A program made the translations under genes and the position numbers. Below the pieces are notes generated by a model. That model had not been told where the DNA came from. It searched no databases and saw only the letters and a program-made list of their open reading frames with translations. Below, in pieces: positions 9,725 to 18,822 of a stretch of 64,000 nucleotides of DNA; the first letter of the stretch is position 1, and every line of letters begins with the position of its first letter. The stretch comes from Sphingomonas sp. H160509 (GTDB taxonomy: Bacteria > Pseudomonadota > Alphaproteobacteria > Sphingomonadales > Sphingomonadaceae): contig NZ_JAMXSR020000002.1 in assembly GCF_024124765.2 (NCBI RefSeq), forward strand, positions 1,015,001-1,079,000, written 5' to 3'.

Positions 9725-10645
9725 ATGATCCGCAATGCCTTTCTAGCGCTCGCCGCAATTTCCTCACCCGTCATGGCGCAAACGCCTGCTCCCCCACCGG
9801 CCAAGCTGCTGACGTGGCCCGACCTGACCAAGCGGCCAAAACCGACGCCCGACGCGACTATCGGCTATGGCACCGACGAGATGCAGAAGGTCGACGTCTG
9901 GCTTCCTAAGGGCAAGGCCAAGGGGCCGTTCCCCGTGGTCGTGATGGTCCATGGCGGCTGCTGGACGGCGAGCATCGCCGATCGCAGCCTGATGAACTGG
10001 ATCGCAGACGACCTCCGGAACACCGGTGTCGCAGTCTGGAACATCGACTATCGCGGTGTCGACCGCACCGGCGGCGGCTATCCCGGCACCTTTGCGGATG
10101 CTGCGACGGCGGCGGATCAGCTCAGGGTAAGCGCCAAGACGTTCAACCTGGACACGCGCCGCGTGCTCGCGATCGGTCACTCCGCCGGTGGTCACCTCGC
10201 GCTCTGGCTAGCCGCCCGCCCTAAGATCCCTGCGTCGAGCCCCCTCCGTACCGCGCATCCGCTCCGCATCCGCCATGTCATCAGCCTCGGCGGCCTGCCC
10301 GATCTCGAAGCCACCGCGACTAACGCCGACAATGGCTGCGGCACCGAAGTCGTCGCGAAACTAGTCGGCACGCCCACGCCGCAGCATCCGGACGTCTATG
10401 CCGACACCTCGGTCCCGCGCGTGCTGCCGCTCGGCGTGAAGCAGGACCTGATCAACGGCCGCGAAGACCGGATCATCCCCTTCGTCATGGCCACCGACTA
10501 TGTCGCCAAGGCAACTGCGGCCGGCGACACCGCCACGCTCCACACCATCCCGGCGACCGGCCATGTCGAACTGATCGCGCCGGAAACGCCTGCATGGGCC
10601 GAGGCCAAACGCCTGATCCTGTCCTATTTCGGAAAGAGCCAGTGA
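9725..10645 (+). CDS. Alpha/beta hydrolase, kynurenine-formamidase-like, with signal peptide
   Basis: 306 aa from the ATG at 9725, chosen because it begins a clean signal peptide (IRNAFLALAAISSPVMA). It has the BD-FAE/esterase-lipase features: an oxyanion HGGCW motif, the nucleophile elbow GHSAGGH, a late GREDRIIPF (acid) and GHVELI (His). The gene overlaps kynureninase by four bases (GTGA), and the KynB-like context suggests hydrolysis of N-formylkynurenine to kynurenine and formate. Against this, a periplasmic location would be unusual for that step. An exported esterase or peptidase is the alternative. Confidence 0.75.
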   Translation: MIRNAFLALAAISSPVMAQTPAPPPAKLLTWPDLTKRPKPTPDATIGYGTDEMQKVDVWLPKGKAKGPFPVVVMVHGGCWTASIADRSLMNWIADDLRNTGVAVWNIDYRGVDRTGGGYPGTFADAATAADQLRVSAKTFNLDTRRVLAIGHSAGGHLALWLAARPKIPASSPLRTAHPLRIRHVISLGGLPDLEATATNADNGCGTEVVAKLVGTPTPQHPDVYADTSVPRVLPLGVKQDLINGREDRIIPFVMATDYVAKATAAGDTATLHTIPATGHVELIAPETPAWAEAKRLILSYFGKSQ

Positions 10646-11856
10646 CACTCGAAGACGCCCGCGCACTCGACGCGACCGATCCGCTCGCCGCCTACCGCGA
10701 CAAGTTCGCGCTCCCCGAGGACGTGATCTACCTCGACGGTAACTCGCTCGGTGCGCTGCCCAAGGCCACGCCCGCAGCGCTCGCCGATGTCGCCACCCGC
10801 CAATGGGGTAACCGCCTCATCCGGAGCTGGAACGAAGGCTGGATCGAGGCCCCCCAGCGGATCGGTGCGAAGATTGCTCCCCTGATCGGCGCTGCACCGG
10901 ACGAGGTTATCATCGGCGACACCACCTCGACGCACCTCTTTAAGGCCTTGGTTGCAGGTCTTCGCAGCAACCCCGACCGCCACACCGTCATCAGCGAGGC
11001 CGGCAACTTCCCCACCGACCTGCACATCGCCGAGGGTGCAGTCGCCTGCGTCCCCGGCGCGCGGTTGAAGGTCGTCGCCCGCGAGAACCTTGCCGCCGCA
11101 CTCGACGACGACACCGCGGTGCTGCTGCTCACCCACGTGCACTACAAGACCAGCGACCGCTTCGACATGGCCGCCTGGACTGCCCGCGCGCGAGATGCCG
11201 GCGCGTTGATGCTCTGGGACCTGAGCCACAGCGTCGGCGCGGTCCCGATCGACCTCAACGGCGCGAACGCCGACCTCGCCGTCGGGTGCACCTACAAATA
11301 CCTCAACGGCGGCCCCGGCGCGCCCGCGTTCCTCTACGTCGCCAAGCGCTGGCAGGACGCGCTCGCCAGCCCGCTCTCCGGCTGGATGGGCCACGCCGCG
11401 CCCTTCGCGTTCGAGGACACCTACCGCCCCGCCCTCGGCATGAAGCGCTGGCTTGCCGGCACGCCTGCGATGCTCTCGACCGGTGCGCTGGAAACCGCGC
11501 TCGATCTCTGGGCTGGCATCGACCAGCACGCCGTCGCGAGCAAGAGCGCCCAACTGTTCGACATCCTCGCCGCCGCCGGCGACGCACTAGGCCTCGACTG
11601 CGTCAGCCCACGAGACCCCGCCAAACGCGGCAGCCACATCAGCTTCCGCCATCCGCACGCCTATGAAATCACTCAAGCGCTCATAGCCTGCGGCGTCATC
11701 GGTGACTTCCGCGATCCCGACATCCTCCGATTGGGCCTGACACCCTTGTACCTCAGCCATGAAGACGTCTGGCGCGCAGGCAAGATATTGCGGGATACGG
11801 TGGAGACCGAAAGCTGGCGCGACCCGGCATATTCACAACGGCTCGTCGTGACCTGA
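10642..11856 (+). CDS. kynU: Kynureninase
   Basis: 404 aa from the GTG at 10642, which overlaps the hydrolase stop. PLP-dependent enzyme that cleaves L-kynurenine to anthranilate and alanine in tryptophan breakdown. Family features in order: YLDGNSLGALP near the N-terminus, GDTTSTHLFK (phosphate loop), WDLSHSVGAVPIDL (the PLP-ring Asp), and TYKYLNGGPGAPAF with the Schiff-base lysine. No tryptophan dioxygenase gene is in the window. The pairing with the upstream hydrolase makes a two-gene kynurenine-to-anthranilate unit plausible. Confidence 0.95.
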   Translation: MTLEDARALDATDPLAAYRDKFALPEDVIYLDGNSLGALPKATPAALADVATRQWGNRLIRSWNEGWIEAPQRIGAKIAPLIGAAPDEVIIGDTTSTHLFKALVAGLRSNPDRHTVISEAGNFPTDLHIAEGAVACVPGARLKVVARENLAAALDDDTAVLLLTHVHYKTSDRFDMAAWTARARDAGALMLWDLSHSVGAVPIDLNGANADLAVGCTYKYLNGGPGAPAFLYVAKRWQDALASPLSGWMGHAAPFAFEDTYRPALGMKRWLAGTPAMLSTGALETALDLWAGIDQHAVASKSAQLFDILAAAGDALGLDCVSPRDPAKRGSHISFRHPHAYEITQALIACGVIGDFRDPDILRLGLTPLYLSHEDVWRAGKILRDTVETESWRDPAYSQRLVVT

Positions 11857-11918
11857 GCACGCTTGACGGCATATCCCAGTTAATCGATGGTGTTTCGATC
11901 GATCACGGGAGACTGTCC

Positions 11919-12778
11919 ATGAAGTGGGTTGTTAGTGGCGCTATCGCGTTGTCCCTCGCCGGTTGCAGCAAGGCTCCGGAAAGTAGCGCCGGGGAGCCCG
12001 ATATTGCCGGCAACTCGGTTGCCGGCGTGGCCTTCGACTATAGCTATGACCTAACGCTTCCCTCGTCCCGGATCTCGGATCTTCAGGAAGAGCATGCGCG
12101 GGCCTGCGAACGGCTCGGGGCAACACGCTGCCGTATAACGGGATTGCGCTACACGGTTGGGCAACAAGGCGACGTCAGCGCAAGCCTGTCGGTCAAGATT
12201 GCCGCCCCCCCTAGCGCGTGCCTTCGGCCGGGCCGGGGTGAAGCAGGCCGAGAGCGTCGGCGCGACGCTGACGGGGGGCCGATATCAGCGGCACCGATGT
12301 CGCCACGGCTGCCGCGGCGACCGCGACCGAACGGACCGACGTCGCTGCCGAACGCGCTCGGATCGACCGCGAACTGGCCCGTGTCGATCTGTCCCCGCGC
12401 GAACGTACCGAGCTCCGCCAGCAGCAGGCGGTCGCGCAGGGCCAAGCCACGGCAGCCGCCGCGACGGCATCCGAACAGCGCGAAAGTCTCGCCAATACGC
12501 CGATGTCGTTCGACTATACGACCGGCCGCGGGACTGGCCTGGTCGATCGGCTGCAGGACGCTGGCGACACTGCGCTCGGCTCGATCGGATTGACGGTCAC
12601 GGCGCTGCTATGGGTATTGGCGGCACTCGGCCCGCCGCTGCTGGTGATCTTGCTGGTCTTCCTGGTCTGGCGACGCTGGATCCAGCGTTGGTGGACAGAG
12701 TTGATGGCCCGCATCGATCGTCGAACCAGCCGACCGCTCGCGACTGCCCACGACACGTCGTCCCCGCCCTTGCGATGA
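11919..12778 (+). CDS. DUF4349-type lipoprotein (two frameshifts in this sequence)
   Basis: About 286 aa if corrected. The N-terminus is a lipoprotein signal (IALSLAGC, lipobox with Cys at about residue 16), the middle holds a coiled-coil segment rich in E, R and Q (for example AERARIDRELARVDLSPRERTEL), and near the C-terminus there is one strong membrane segment (LLWVLAALGPPLLVILLVFLVW). This matches DUF4349 proteins, whose function is not established. Reading needs one C removed from the C7 run 12205-12211 and one G from the G6 run 12273-12278. With both, the three parts join in one frame. Confidence 0.75.
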
Positions 12779-12932
12779 CGTCGGGCAGTATTCCGGGGGC
12801 AGTCATGCGCCGCGATTGCACCCCCGCACCCTTCGCCTATAGGCGCGGCCTATTCCGGCCTCGGCTTCGCGGTACATAGCGCGTGGGCTGGGGCCGCTCG
12901 ATTTTCATCGCTCGATTTCCAGGGGACCGCGC

Positions 12933-13713
12933 ATGGCTCGCCGCCGCCAGATCTACGAAGGCAAGGCCAAGATCCTCTACGAGGGTCCCGGAGCCGGGCA
13001 CGCTGATCCAGTATTTCAAGGACGACGCGACCGCGTTCAATGCCCAGAAAAAGGGTACGATCAACGGCAAGGGCGTGCTGAACAATCGGATTTCCGAGCA
13101 CATCTTCACGCTGCTCGACCATATCGGTGTGCCGACGCACTTCATCCGCCGGCTCAACATGCGCGAGCAGCTGATCCGCCAGGTCGAGATCGTCCCGATC
13201 GAAGTCGTCGTGCGCAATGTCGCCGCGGGCTCGATCTCGACGCGCCTCGGGATCGAGGAGGGCACCAAGCTGCCCCGCACGATCATCGAATATTACTACA
13301 AGGACGATGCGCTCGGCGATCCGATGATCTCCGACGAACACATCGCCGCGTTCGGCTGGGCGAGCCAGGAGGAGATGCACGACATCGCCGACCTGGCGAT
13401 CCGCGTGAACGATTTCCTGTGCGGGCTGTTCGCCGGCGTCGGCATCCGCCTGGTCGACTTCAAGCTCGAATTCGGCCGCATCTTCGACAACGACTTCGGT
13501 CGGATCATTCTCGCCGACGAGATCAGCCCCGATGGCTGCCGCCTGTGGGACATGGAAACCAACGAGAAGATGGACAAGGATCGCTTCCGTCGCGATCTCG
13601 GCGGCGAAGTCGAAGCGTATCAAGAGGTTGCACGCCGTCTTGGCCTGCTGCCCGAGGGAGCGGACAACGCCGTCCTCGACCTCGAAAAGCATCGCAAGAA
13701 CCGGGGCAAGTAA
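12933..13713 (+). CDS. purC: SAICAR synthetase (one frameshift near the start)
   Basis: About 259 aa corrected. Catalyses joining of CAIR and aspartate in purine synthesis. ATG at 12933 gives [16 protein letters not shown], the family N-terminus. An extra C in the run 12987-12989 shifts the frame; removal restores [24 protein letters not shown]. The remainder shows VRNVAAGS, the [12 protein letters not shown] loop and [12 protein letters not shown]. It is the first gene of a tight purC-purS-purQ operon: purS begins at the base after the purC stop. Confidence 0.95.
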
Positions 13714-13947
13714 ATGAAACTCAAGGTTTTCGTGACATTGAAGCCCGGCGTGCTCGATCCGCAGGGCCGGGCGATCCACCACGCGCTCGGCAGCCTCGGC
13801 TTCGACGGCGTGCAAGACGTCCGCCAGGGCAAGCTGATCGAACTGGAAGTCGCCGACGATACCGACGACGACGAGACCATAGACGGCATGTGCCGCAAGC
13901 TGCTCGCCAACACGGTGATCGAGAACTACCGGGTCGAGCGCGCATGA
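13714..13947 (+). CDS. purS: Phosphoribosylformylglycinamidine synthase subunit PurS
   Basis: 77 aa, the normal size. Small structural subunit that bridges PurQ and PurL in the three-part FGAM synthase of Bacillus-type and alphaproteobacterial purine synthesis. Recognised by [18 protein letters not shown], then [19 protein letters not shown]. It abuts purC without a gap and overlaps purQ by four bases. purL is not in the window. Confidence 0.95.
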   Translation: MKLKVFVTLKPGVLDPQGRAIHHALGSLGFDGVQDVRQGKLIELEVADDTDDDETIDGMCRKLLANTVIENYRVERA

Positions 13948-14612
13948 AAACTGCGGTCATCGTCTTCCCCGGCTCCAATTGCGACCGCGACATCGCCGTC
14001 GCGCTGGAGGCGGTGACCGGCGTCAAGCCGCTCATGGTCTGGCACGGTGATGCGGACCTGCCGTCGGATGTCGGCCTGGTCGCGGTCCCCGGTGGGTTTT
14101 CGTATGGCGACTACCTACGCTCGGGCGCGATCGCGGCACGGTCGCCGATCATGCGCGCGGTCGTCGAGCAGGCTGGCAAGGGCTTGCCCGTGCTTGGTGT
14201 CTGCAACGGCTTCCAGGTGTTGACCGAGGCGGGGCTCCTGCCTGGCGCGCTGATGCGCAACGAAGGGCTGAACTTCGTCTGCCGCGACGTTGCGCTGACG
14301 GTCGAGACGGCGAGCTCGACGTTCACCTCGGGCTACTCAGCCGGTGAGCGCGTGTCCTTCCCGGTCGCGCATCATGACGGCAATTATTTCGCTAATACCG
14401 AGACACTCGACCGCCTCGAAGGTGAAGGCCGCGTAGCGTTCCGTTATGCGGAGAGCGTCAACGGTTCCGCGCGCAACATCGCGGGGCTGCTGAACGACAA
14501 GGGCAACGTGCTTGGCATGATGCCGCATCCGGAGCGTCGTATCGAAGCGGCGCACGGCGGCACGGATGGCCGGCGTTTGTTTGAGGGCCTGCTGGAAGCC
14601 GTCAGCGCTTAA
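13944..14612 (+). CDS. purQ: Phosphoribosylformylglycinamidine synthase subunit PurQ (glutaminase)
   Basis: 222 aa from the ATG at 13944 (ATGA overlap with purS). Class I glutamine amidotransferase that supplies ammonia to PurL. It has the nucleophile in LGVCNGFQ, the oxyanion region [10 protein letters not shown], and the catalytic His-Glu pair in MMPHPERR. Last gene of the purCSQ unit; a palindromic repeat follows 6 bases after the stop and separates it from the convergent queuosine transporter. Confidence 0.95.
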   Translation: MKTAVIVFPGSNCDRDIAVALEAVTGVKPLMVWHGDADLPSDVGLVAVPGGFSYGDYLRSGAIAARSPIMRAVVEQAGKGLPVLGVCNGFQVLTEAGLLPGALMRNEGLNFVCRDVALTVETASSTFTSGYSAGERVSFPVAHHDGNYFANTETLDRLEGEGRVAFRYAESVNGSARNIAGLLNDKGNVLGMMPHPERRIEAAHGGTDGRRLFEGLLEAVSA

Positions 14613-14617
14613 CCCTT

Positions 14618-14695
14618 GTTCCCCCGCGAAAGCGGGGGCCCAGGATACCACTCACATCGACTGTGACCCTGGGCCCCCGCGTGCGCGGGAGAACA
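14618..14695. repeat. Palindromic element, family B (copy 1)
   Basis: A 78-bp imperfect palindrome that begins TGTTCCCCCGCG and ends CGCGGGAGAACA, with inner arms GGGGGCCCAGG and CCTGGGCCCCC. It lies between the convergent purQ and queuosine-transporter genes and could act as a two-way terminator. Related copies are at 25647, 50223 and 51355. Confidence 0.85.
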
Positions 14696-14710
14696 GTCAA
14701 GGTCGAGGCG

Positions 14711-15467
14711 TCAAACTCGAGTCCGAAACGGCGAGAAGTCCGTCCCCCGGTCGTACACATCGACCCCCTCGCGCCGCTTCAGCCACCCCACCGCCATATA
14801 CGTCAGCGGCGTCAGCAGCACCTCCCACGACACCTTCAGCAAGAACTGGCTGACCATCACCATCAGCATCGCCTCCACGGGCCAGTCCGGCGCGCCGTAG
14901 AAGGCGAGCGGGTAGAAGATCAGGCTGTCGAACGCCTGCCCCACCACGGTGCTGCCGATCGTCCGCGTCCACAGCATCCGCCCCTGCGTCCAGACCTTCA
15001 TCCGCGCGAGCACGAAGCTGTTGGCGAACTCCCCCCACCCAGAACGCGCAGATCGACGCGAAGACGATCCGCGGCACTTGGCCGAACACGGACTCGTACG
15101 CAGCCTGCCCGGTCCATCCGGCATCGGGCGGCAGCGCAACGACGACCGCCGACATGAACACCATGAACAGCATCGCGCCGAACCCCGCCCAGATGCAGCG
15201 CCGCGCATACGCATAGCCGTAGACCTCGGTCAGGACGTCGCCGATCACATAGCTGACCGGAAAGAAGAGAATGCCCGCGCCGAACGGCCACGCGCCGATG
15301 AACGGCAGGTCGATCACCGCGCGCTTGCCCGCGCCGATCACGTTCGACAGCAGCAGGATCGTGACGAACGCCGCCATTACGAAGTCGAAATACCGAAACT
15401 GCACCCTACCGACTGCATTCGCGTCGACCGGTTCGAGCCCGGGCGCCTGATCCGTTCCAATTTCCAT
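14711..15467 (-). CDS. Queuosine precursor transporter, VUT/YhhQ family (one frameshift)
   Basis: About 251 aa corrected, from the ATG at 15467. Integral membrane protein with about six hydrophobic segments; the family motif PVSYVIGDVLTEVYGYAYAR is seen in the N-terminal half and SVFGQVPRIVFAS in the middle. Members import queuine or preQ0-type precursors for tRNA modification. An extra base in the C6 run 15031-15036 breaks the frame at FWVG; removed, it reads on as FWVGEFANSFVLARMKV. It lies convergent with purQ and directly downstream in map terms of tRNA-Arg, which is on the other strand. Confidence 0.85.
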
Positions 15468-15528
15468 GCCCGGCGTTATGATCGAGGTTCCAAGCCTGCA
15501 CAATCCGCGCTAGTCGTCGCCGCAGCGC

Positions 15529-15606
15529 GCGCCCGTAGCTCAGCTGGATAGAGCAAGGAGCTTCTACCTCCTCGGTCGGGGGGTTCGAACCCCTCCGGGC
15601 GCGCCA
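15529..15606 (+). tRNA. tRNA-Arg (TCT anticodon)
   Basis: Acceptor strands GCGCCCG and CGGGCGC pair fully, followed by a G discriminator and an encoded CCA at 15604-15606. The D arm is GCTC...GAGC, the anticodon arm AGGAG-CTTCTAC-CTCCT gives anticodon TCT, and the T arm is GGGGG-TTCGAAC-CCCTC. The variable loop is six bases instead of five because of a G6 run, so one G may be a sequence error. Confidence 0.95.
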
Positions 15607-15677
15607 ACTCGCAAGCCGCCCACGCCGCGCTTTAAGCAACCATGGGACCTTGCGGATGATTGCCAGGCTGGGCGCTA

Positions 15678-15691
15678 TGATATCGATACCA
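15678..15691. promoter_or_regulatory. Candidate LacI-type operator 1 (upstream of xylX)
   Basis: Near-perfect 14-bp palindrome TGATATCGATACCA with a central CG, the hallmark of LacI-family sites. It lies about 210 bases before the xylX start in a 296-base gene-free region (15607-15902). It resembles three other sites in the xylose cluster (15869, 22479, 23722). Confidence 0.5.
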
Positions 15692-15868
15692 CGGTTTTGC
15701 AGCGCCTCTGAGGTTTTCTGTACGCAGTAATCGGCTGCCGAACACCGCCTTCTCATATTTTAATTGTGCGATTAATCGGTCGCGTTTACTTGAATCGTCG
15801 TTTCGTCTGGGACGGGTCACCGACGTGACGTCAGGATTGGGGACTTGACGCTGACGCTGCGCAGCATA

Positions 15869-15882
15869 CGGTACCGCTAACA
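15869..15882. promoter_or_regulatory. Candidate LacI-type operator 2 (just before xylX)
   Basis: Sequence CGGTACCGCTAACA, matching the shared pattern TGgTAtCGcTaCCA at 11 or so of 14 positions. It sits 20 bases upstream of the xylX GTG and next to the ribosome site (CGGAGGGG at about 15887), where a bound repressor would block transcription or early elongation. Confidence 0.45.
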
Positions 15883-15902
15883 AAAACGGAGGGGATAACA
15901 TC

Positions 15903-17069
15903 GTGGAGATCGCATTCACGTCGGCGGGGGCTTTGCCCGTCGACTGGGAACAGGCGGCGTTGCTCGGTCGTATCGACCTTGGCGACGGTCCTACGCCCGT
16001 GATCGTTCGCGGTGGCCGCGTGTATGACATGTCCGCCGTCGCACCCACAGTCGCCGATTTGATCGCGGATGGGAATTTCGATACCGATGCCGGCGCCGAT
16101 CTTGGCGCCCTAGACGATTTGGGCCTCTCGCCGGAAGCAGGTGCTAGGACCCAATTGCTCAGCCCTATCGATCTGCAGGTCGTCAAGGCATCGGGTGTAA
16201 CCTTCGCCGTATCCGCGCTCGAACGCGTGATCGAGGAACGTGCTCGCGGTGACGCCTCGGCCGCGACCGCTGTGCGCGCCCGTCTCGAAGAGCGCGTCGG
16301 CGGCAGCATCCGCTCGGTCGTCCCTGGCTCGCCCGAAGCCGCTGCGCTGAAGGCCGCGCTGATCGAGGACGGCATGTGGTCGCAATATCTCGAAGTCGCG
16401 ATCGGCCCCGATGCTGAGATCTTCACCAAGGGTCCGACGTTGTCGACGATCGGCTGGGGTGGCGAGATCGGCATCCGCTCTGATTCCACTTGGAACAACC
16501 CCGAACCGGAAGTCGTGCTGGTCGTCGATCGCACCGGCAAGACGGTCGGCGCGGCGCTTGGCAACGACGTCAACCTGCGCGATTTCGAGGGGCGCTCGGC
16601 GCTCCTGCTCGGCAAGGCCAAGGACAATAACGCGTCGTGCTCGATCGGGCCGTTCATCCGGCTGTTCGACGAGAATTTCGGCATGGACGACGTCCGCGCC
16701 GCGCAGATCGCGCTGACGATCGAGGGCGCGGACGGCTACCGGCTCGACGGCAGCAGCTCGATGGACCAGATCAGCCGTGATCCCGAGGAACTCGTCCGTC
16801 AGGCGATGAGCGAGCATCAGTATCCCGACGGCTTCGTGTTGTTCCTCGGCACGTTGTTCGCACCGACGCAGGACCGCGACGAGCCCGGCCGCGGCTTCAC
16901 GCATGCGGTCGGCGACGTCGTCACGATCTCGAACCCGAAGCTCGGCGCGTTGGTCAATCCGGTGACGACGTCGAAGGATGCGGCGCCGTGGAATTATGGA
17001 ATCGGCGACCTGATGCGCAATCTCGCGAGCCGGGGGCTGCTCGGCCATACCAAGAATCAAGGGGCGTAA
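15903..17069 (+). CDS. xylX: 2-keto-3-deoxy-D-xylonate dehydratase, fumarylacetoacetase-like family
   Basis: 388 aa from a GTG at 15903 with a strong Shine-Dalgarno (GGAGGGG). It converts 2-keto-3-deoxy-xylonate to alpha-ketoglutarate semialdehyde in the Weimberg pathway. The sequence follows the Caulobacter XylX family closely: PVDWEQAALLGRIDLGDG at the N-terminus, VTFAVSALERVIEERARGD, SQYLEVAIGPDAEIFTKGP, the metal-site region EPEVVLVV, LGNDVNLRDFEGRSALLLG and KDNNASCSIGPF. It opens the + strand run xylX-xylB-xylC-transporter. A function in L-arabinose breakdown (same intermediate) is the alternative, but the neighbours fit xylose. Confidence 0.93.
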   Translation: MEIAFTSAGALPVDWEQAALLGRIDLGDGPTPVIVRGGRVYDMSAVAPTVADLIADGNFDTDAGADLGALDDLGLSPEAGARTQLLSPIDLQVVKASGVTFAVSALERVIEERARGDASAATAVRARLEERVGGSIRSVVPGSPEAAALKAALIEDGMWSQYLEVAIGPDAEIFTKGPTLSTIGWGGEIGIRSDSTWNNPEPEVVLVVDRTGKTVGAALGNDVNLRDFEGRSALLLGKAKDNNASCSIGPFIRLFDENFGMDDVRAAQIALTIEGADGYRLDGSSSMDQISRDPEELVRQAMSEHQYPDGFVLFLGTLFAPTQDRDEPGRGFTHAVGDVVTISNPKLGALVNPVTTSKDAAPWNYGIGDLMRNLASRGLLGHTKNQGA

Positions 17070-17073
17070 GCGC

Positions 17074-17858
17074 GTGTTGCAGAAGACCGAAATGGCCGAC
17101 CAGACGGCGATCTATCCGAGCCTGAAGGGCAAGCGCGTCCTGATCACTGGCGGCGCGTCGGGGATCGGCGCCGGTCTGGTCGAGGCGTTCGCGCGTCAGG
17201 GGCGCATGTCGCGTTCGTCGACATGGCCAAGGACGCCGCGGAAGCGCTGATCGAGACGCTGACGCCCGACGTCGCGACCGCACCGATATTCCTGCCGCTC
17301 GACCTGCGTGACGTCGATGCGCTGAAGACGACCGTCGCGACGATCGAGGACCGGCTCGGCGGGATCGACGTGCTCATCAACAACGCCGCGAACGACGATC
17401 GCCACACGATCGAAGAGATCACGCCCGCCTATTGGGACGAGCGGATGGCGACCAATTTGCGCCATTTGTTCTTCGCAGGGCAGGCCGTGGTGCCGTCGAT
17501 GAAGCGGGCCGGCGGCGGCGTGATCCTCAATTTCGGCTCGATCTCGTGGCATCTCGCGCTGCCCGAACTGCTGATCTACCAGACCGCCAAGGCAGGTATT
17601 GAGGGCATGACGCGCGCGATGGCGCGCGATCTCGGTGGCGACGGCATCCGCGTCAACACGATCGTCCCCGGCAACGTCGAGACGCCACGCCAGCTGAAAT
17701 GGTACACGCCCGAGGGTGAGGCCGAGATCATTGCGGCGCAGTGCCTCAAGACCCGCGTCCAGCCCGCGGACGTCGCGGCGCTGGTGCTGTTCCTCGCGTC
17801 GGACGATGCGCGGATGTGCACCGGCCACGACTATTTCGTCGATGCCGGGTGGCGTTGA
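17074..17858 (+). CDS. xylB: D-xylose 1-dehydrogenase, SDR family (one frameshift)
   Basis: About 262 aa corrected, from the GTG at 17074, 4 bases after the xylX stop. NAD-dependent oxidation of D-xylose to xylonolactone. The Rossmann loop is TGGASGIGAG, the catalytic set is N (LINNAANDDRH), S (FGSISWH) and Y-x-x-x-K (IYQTAKAGIEGM), and the C-terminus ends DAGWR as in Caulobacter XylB. One G is missing from the run 17199-17202; adding it restores ARQGAHVAFVDMAKD. The xylC ATG overlaps nearly at once after the stop. Confidence 0.92.
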
Positions 17859-17859
17859 G

Positions 17860-18750
17860 ATGAGCGGCGCGGTTCCCGTCGAAACGACTGCGGAAAGCAT
17901 TTGTGACGTCGGCGCGACGCTCGGCGAGGGCCCGATCTGGATCGCGCGCGACGCAGCGCTCTGGTTCGTCGACATCAAATCGCCGTGCGTGCACCGGTTC
18001 GATCCGGCGACGGGAGCGCTCGACACCTGGAAGGCGCCAGACCAGATCGGCTGGATCATTCCGGCAGACGATGGCGGGTTTCTCGCCGGCGTCCGTGGCG
18101 CCCTCCACCGGTTCGATCCCGCCACCGGCGCGTTCGAGGAGATTGCGGTCGTCCATGCCGAGACTCCCGGCAATCGTCTCAACGATGCCGCGCGCGATCC
18201 CACCGGGCGCGTATGGTTCGGGACGATGGACAATGCCGAGTCCGAGGACACTGGCCACGTCTATCATTGGCATGACGGTGAACTGACCAAGACGGAGATC
18301 CCGCCCGTCGCGATCACCAATGGCCCCGCGATCTCGCCCGACGGCCGCACGCTGTATGCGGTCGACACGCTCGGCAAGCGGATCGACGCCTACCCGATCG
18401 GCGCGGACGGTAATGTCGGCGAGCCACGCCTTTTCCTGACGATCGGCCCCGACGATGGTCACCCCGACGGGGCGATCTGCGATTCCGAAGGTGGCGTCTG
18501 GGTCGGGTTCTTCGGCGGCTGGGCGGCACGCCGGTTCGCGCCGGACGGCACCTGCACCGACATTGTCCGCTTCCCCGTCGCGAACATCACCAAGATCGCG
18601 CTCGGCGGCCCCGACGGTCGCACCGCCTATGCGACGACCGCCGCGAAGGGCCTCGACGACGAAGCGCTCGCCGCCCAGCCGCTGGCCGGAAACCTGTTCA
18701 CCTTCCGCGTCGCCATTCCCGGCGTCCCGGTCGAACCCGTCCCACTTTAG
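17860..18750 (+). CDS. xylC: Xylonolactonase, SMP-30/gluconolaconase family
   Basis: 296 aa, start ATG 17860, one base after the xylB stop codon. Six-bladed beta-propeller of the SMP-30/regucalcin family, which opens xylono-1,4/1,5-lactone. Seen: LGEGPIWI (metal Glu), NRLNDAARDPTGRVWFGTMD (metal Asn and the conserved loop), ITNGPAISPDGRTLYAVDT, and DGHPDGAICDSEGGVWVGFFGG. Position between xylB and the transporter supports the xylose role. Confidence 0.92.
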   Translation: MSGAVPVETTAESICDVGATLGEGPIWIARDAALWFVDIKSPCVHRFDPATGALDTWKAPDQIGWIIPADDGGFLAGVRGALHRFDPATGAFEEIAVVHAETPGNRLNDAARDPTGRVWFGTMDNAESEDTGHVYHWHDGELTKTEIPPVAITNGPAISPDGRTLYAVDTLGKRIDAYPIGADGNVGEPRLFLTIGPDDGHPDGAICDSEGGVWVGFFGGWAARRFAPDGTCTDIVRFPVANITKIALGGPDGRTAYATTAAKGLDDEALAAQPLAGNLFTFRVAIPGVPVEPVPL

Positions 18751-18822
18751 TGCACCCCATTTTACGACACCCCATTCACGATAAGCGTCGCCGTTAGAGC
18801 GCCGTCACGGAGAGGAAAACCA

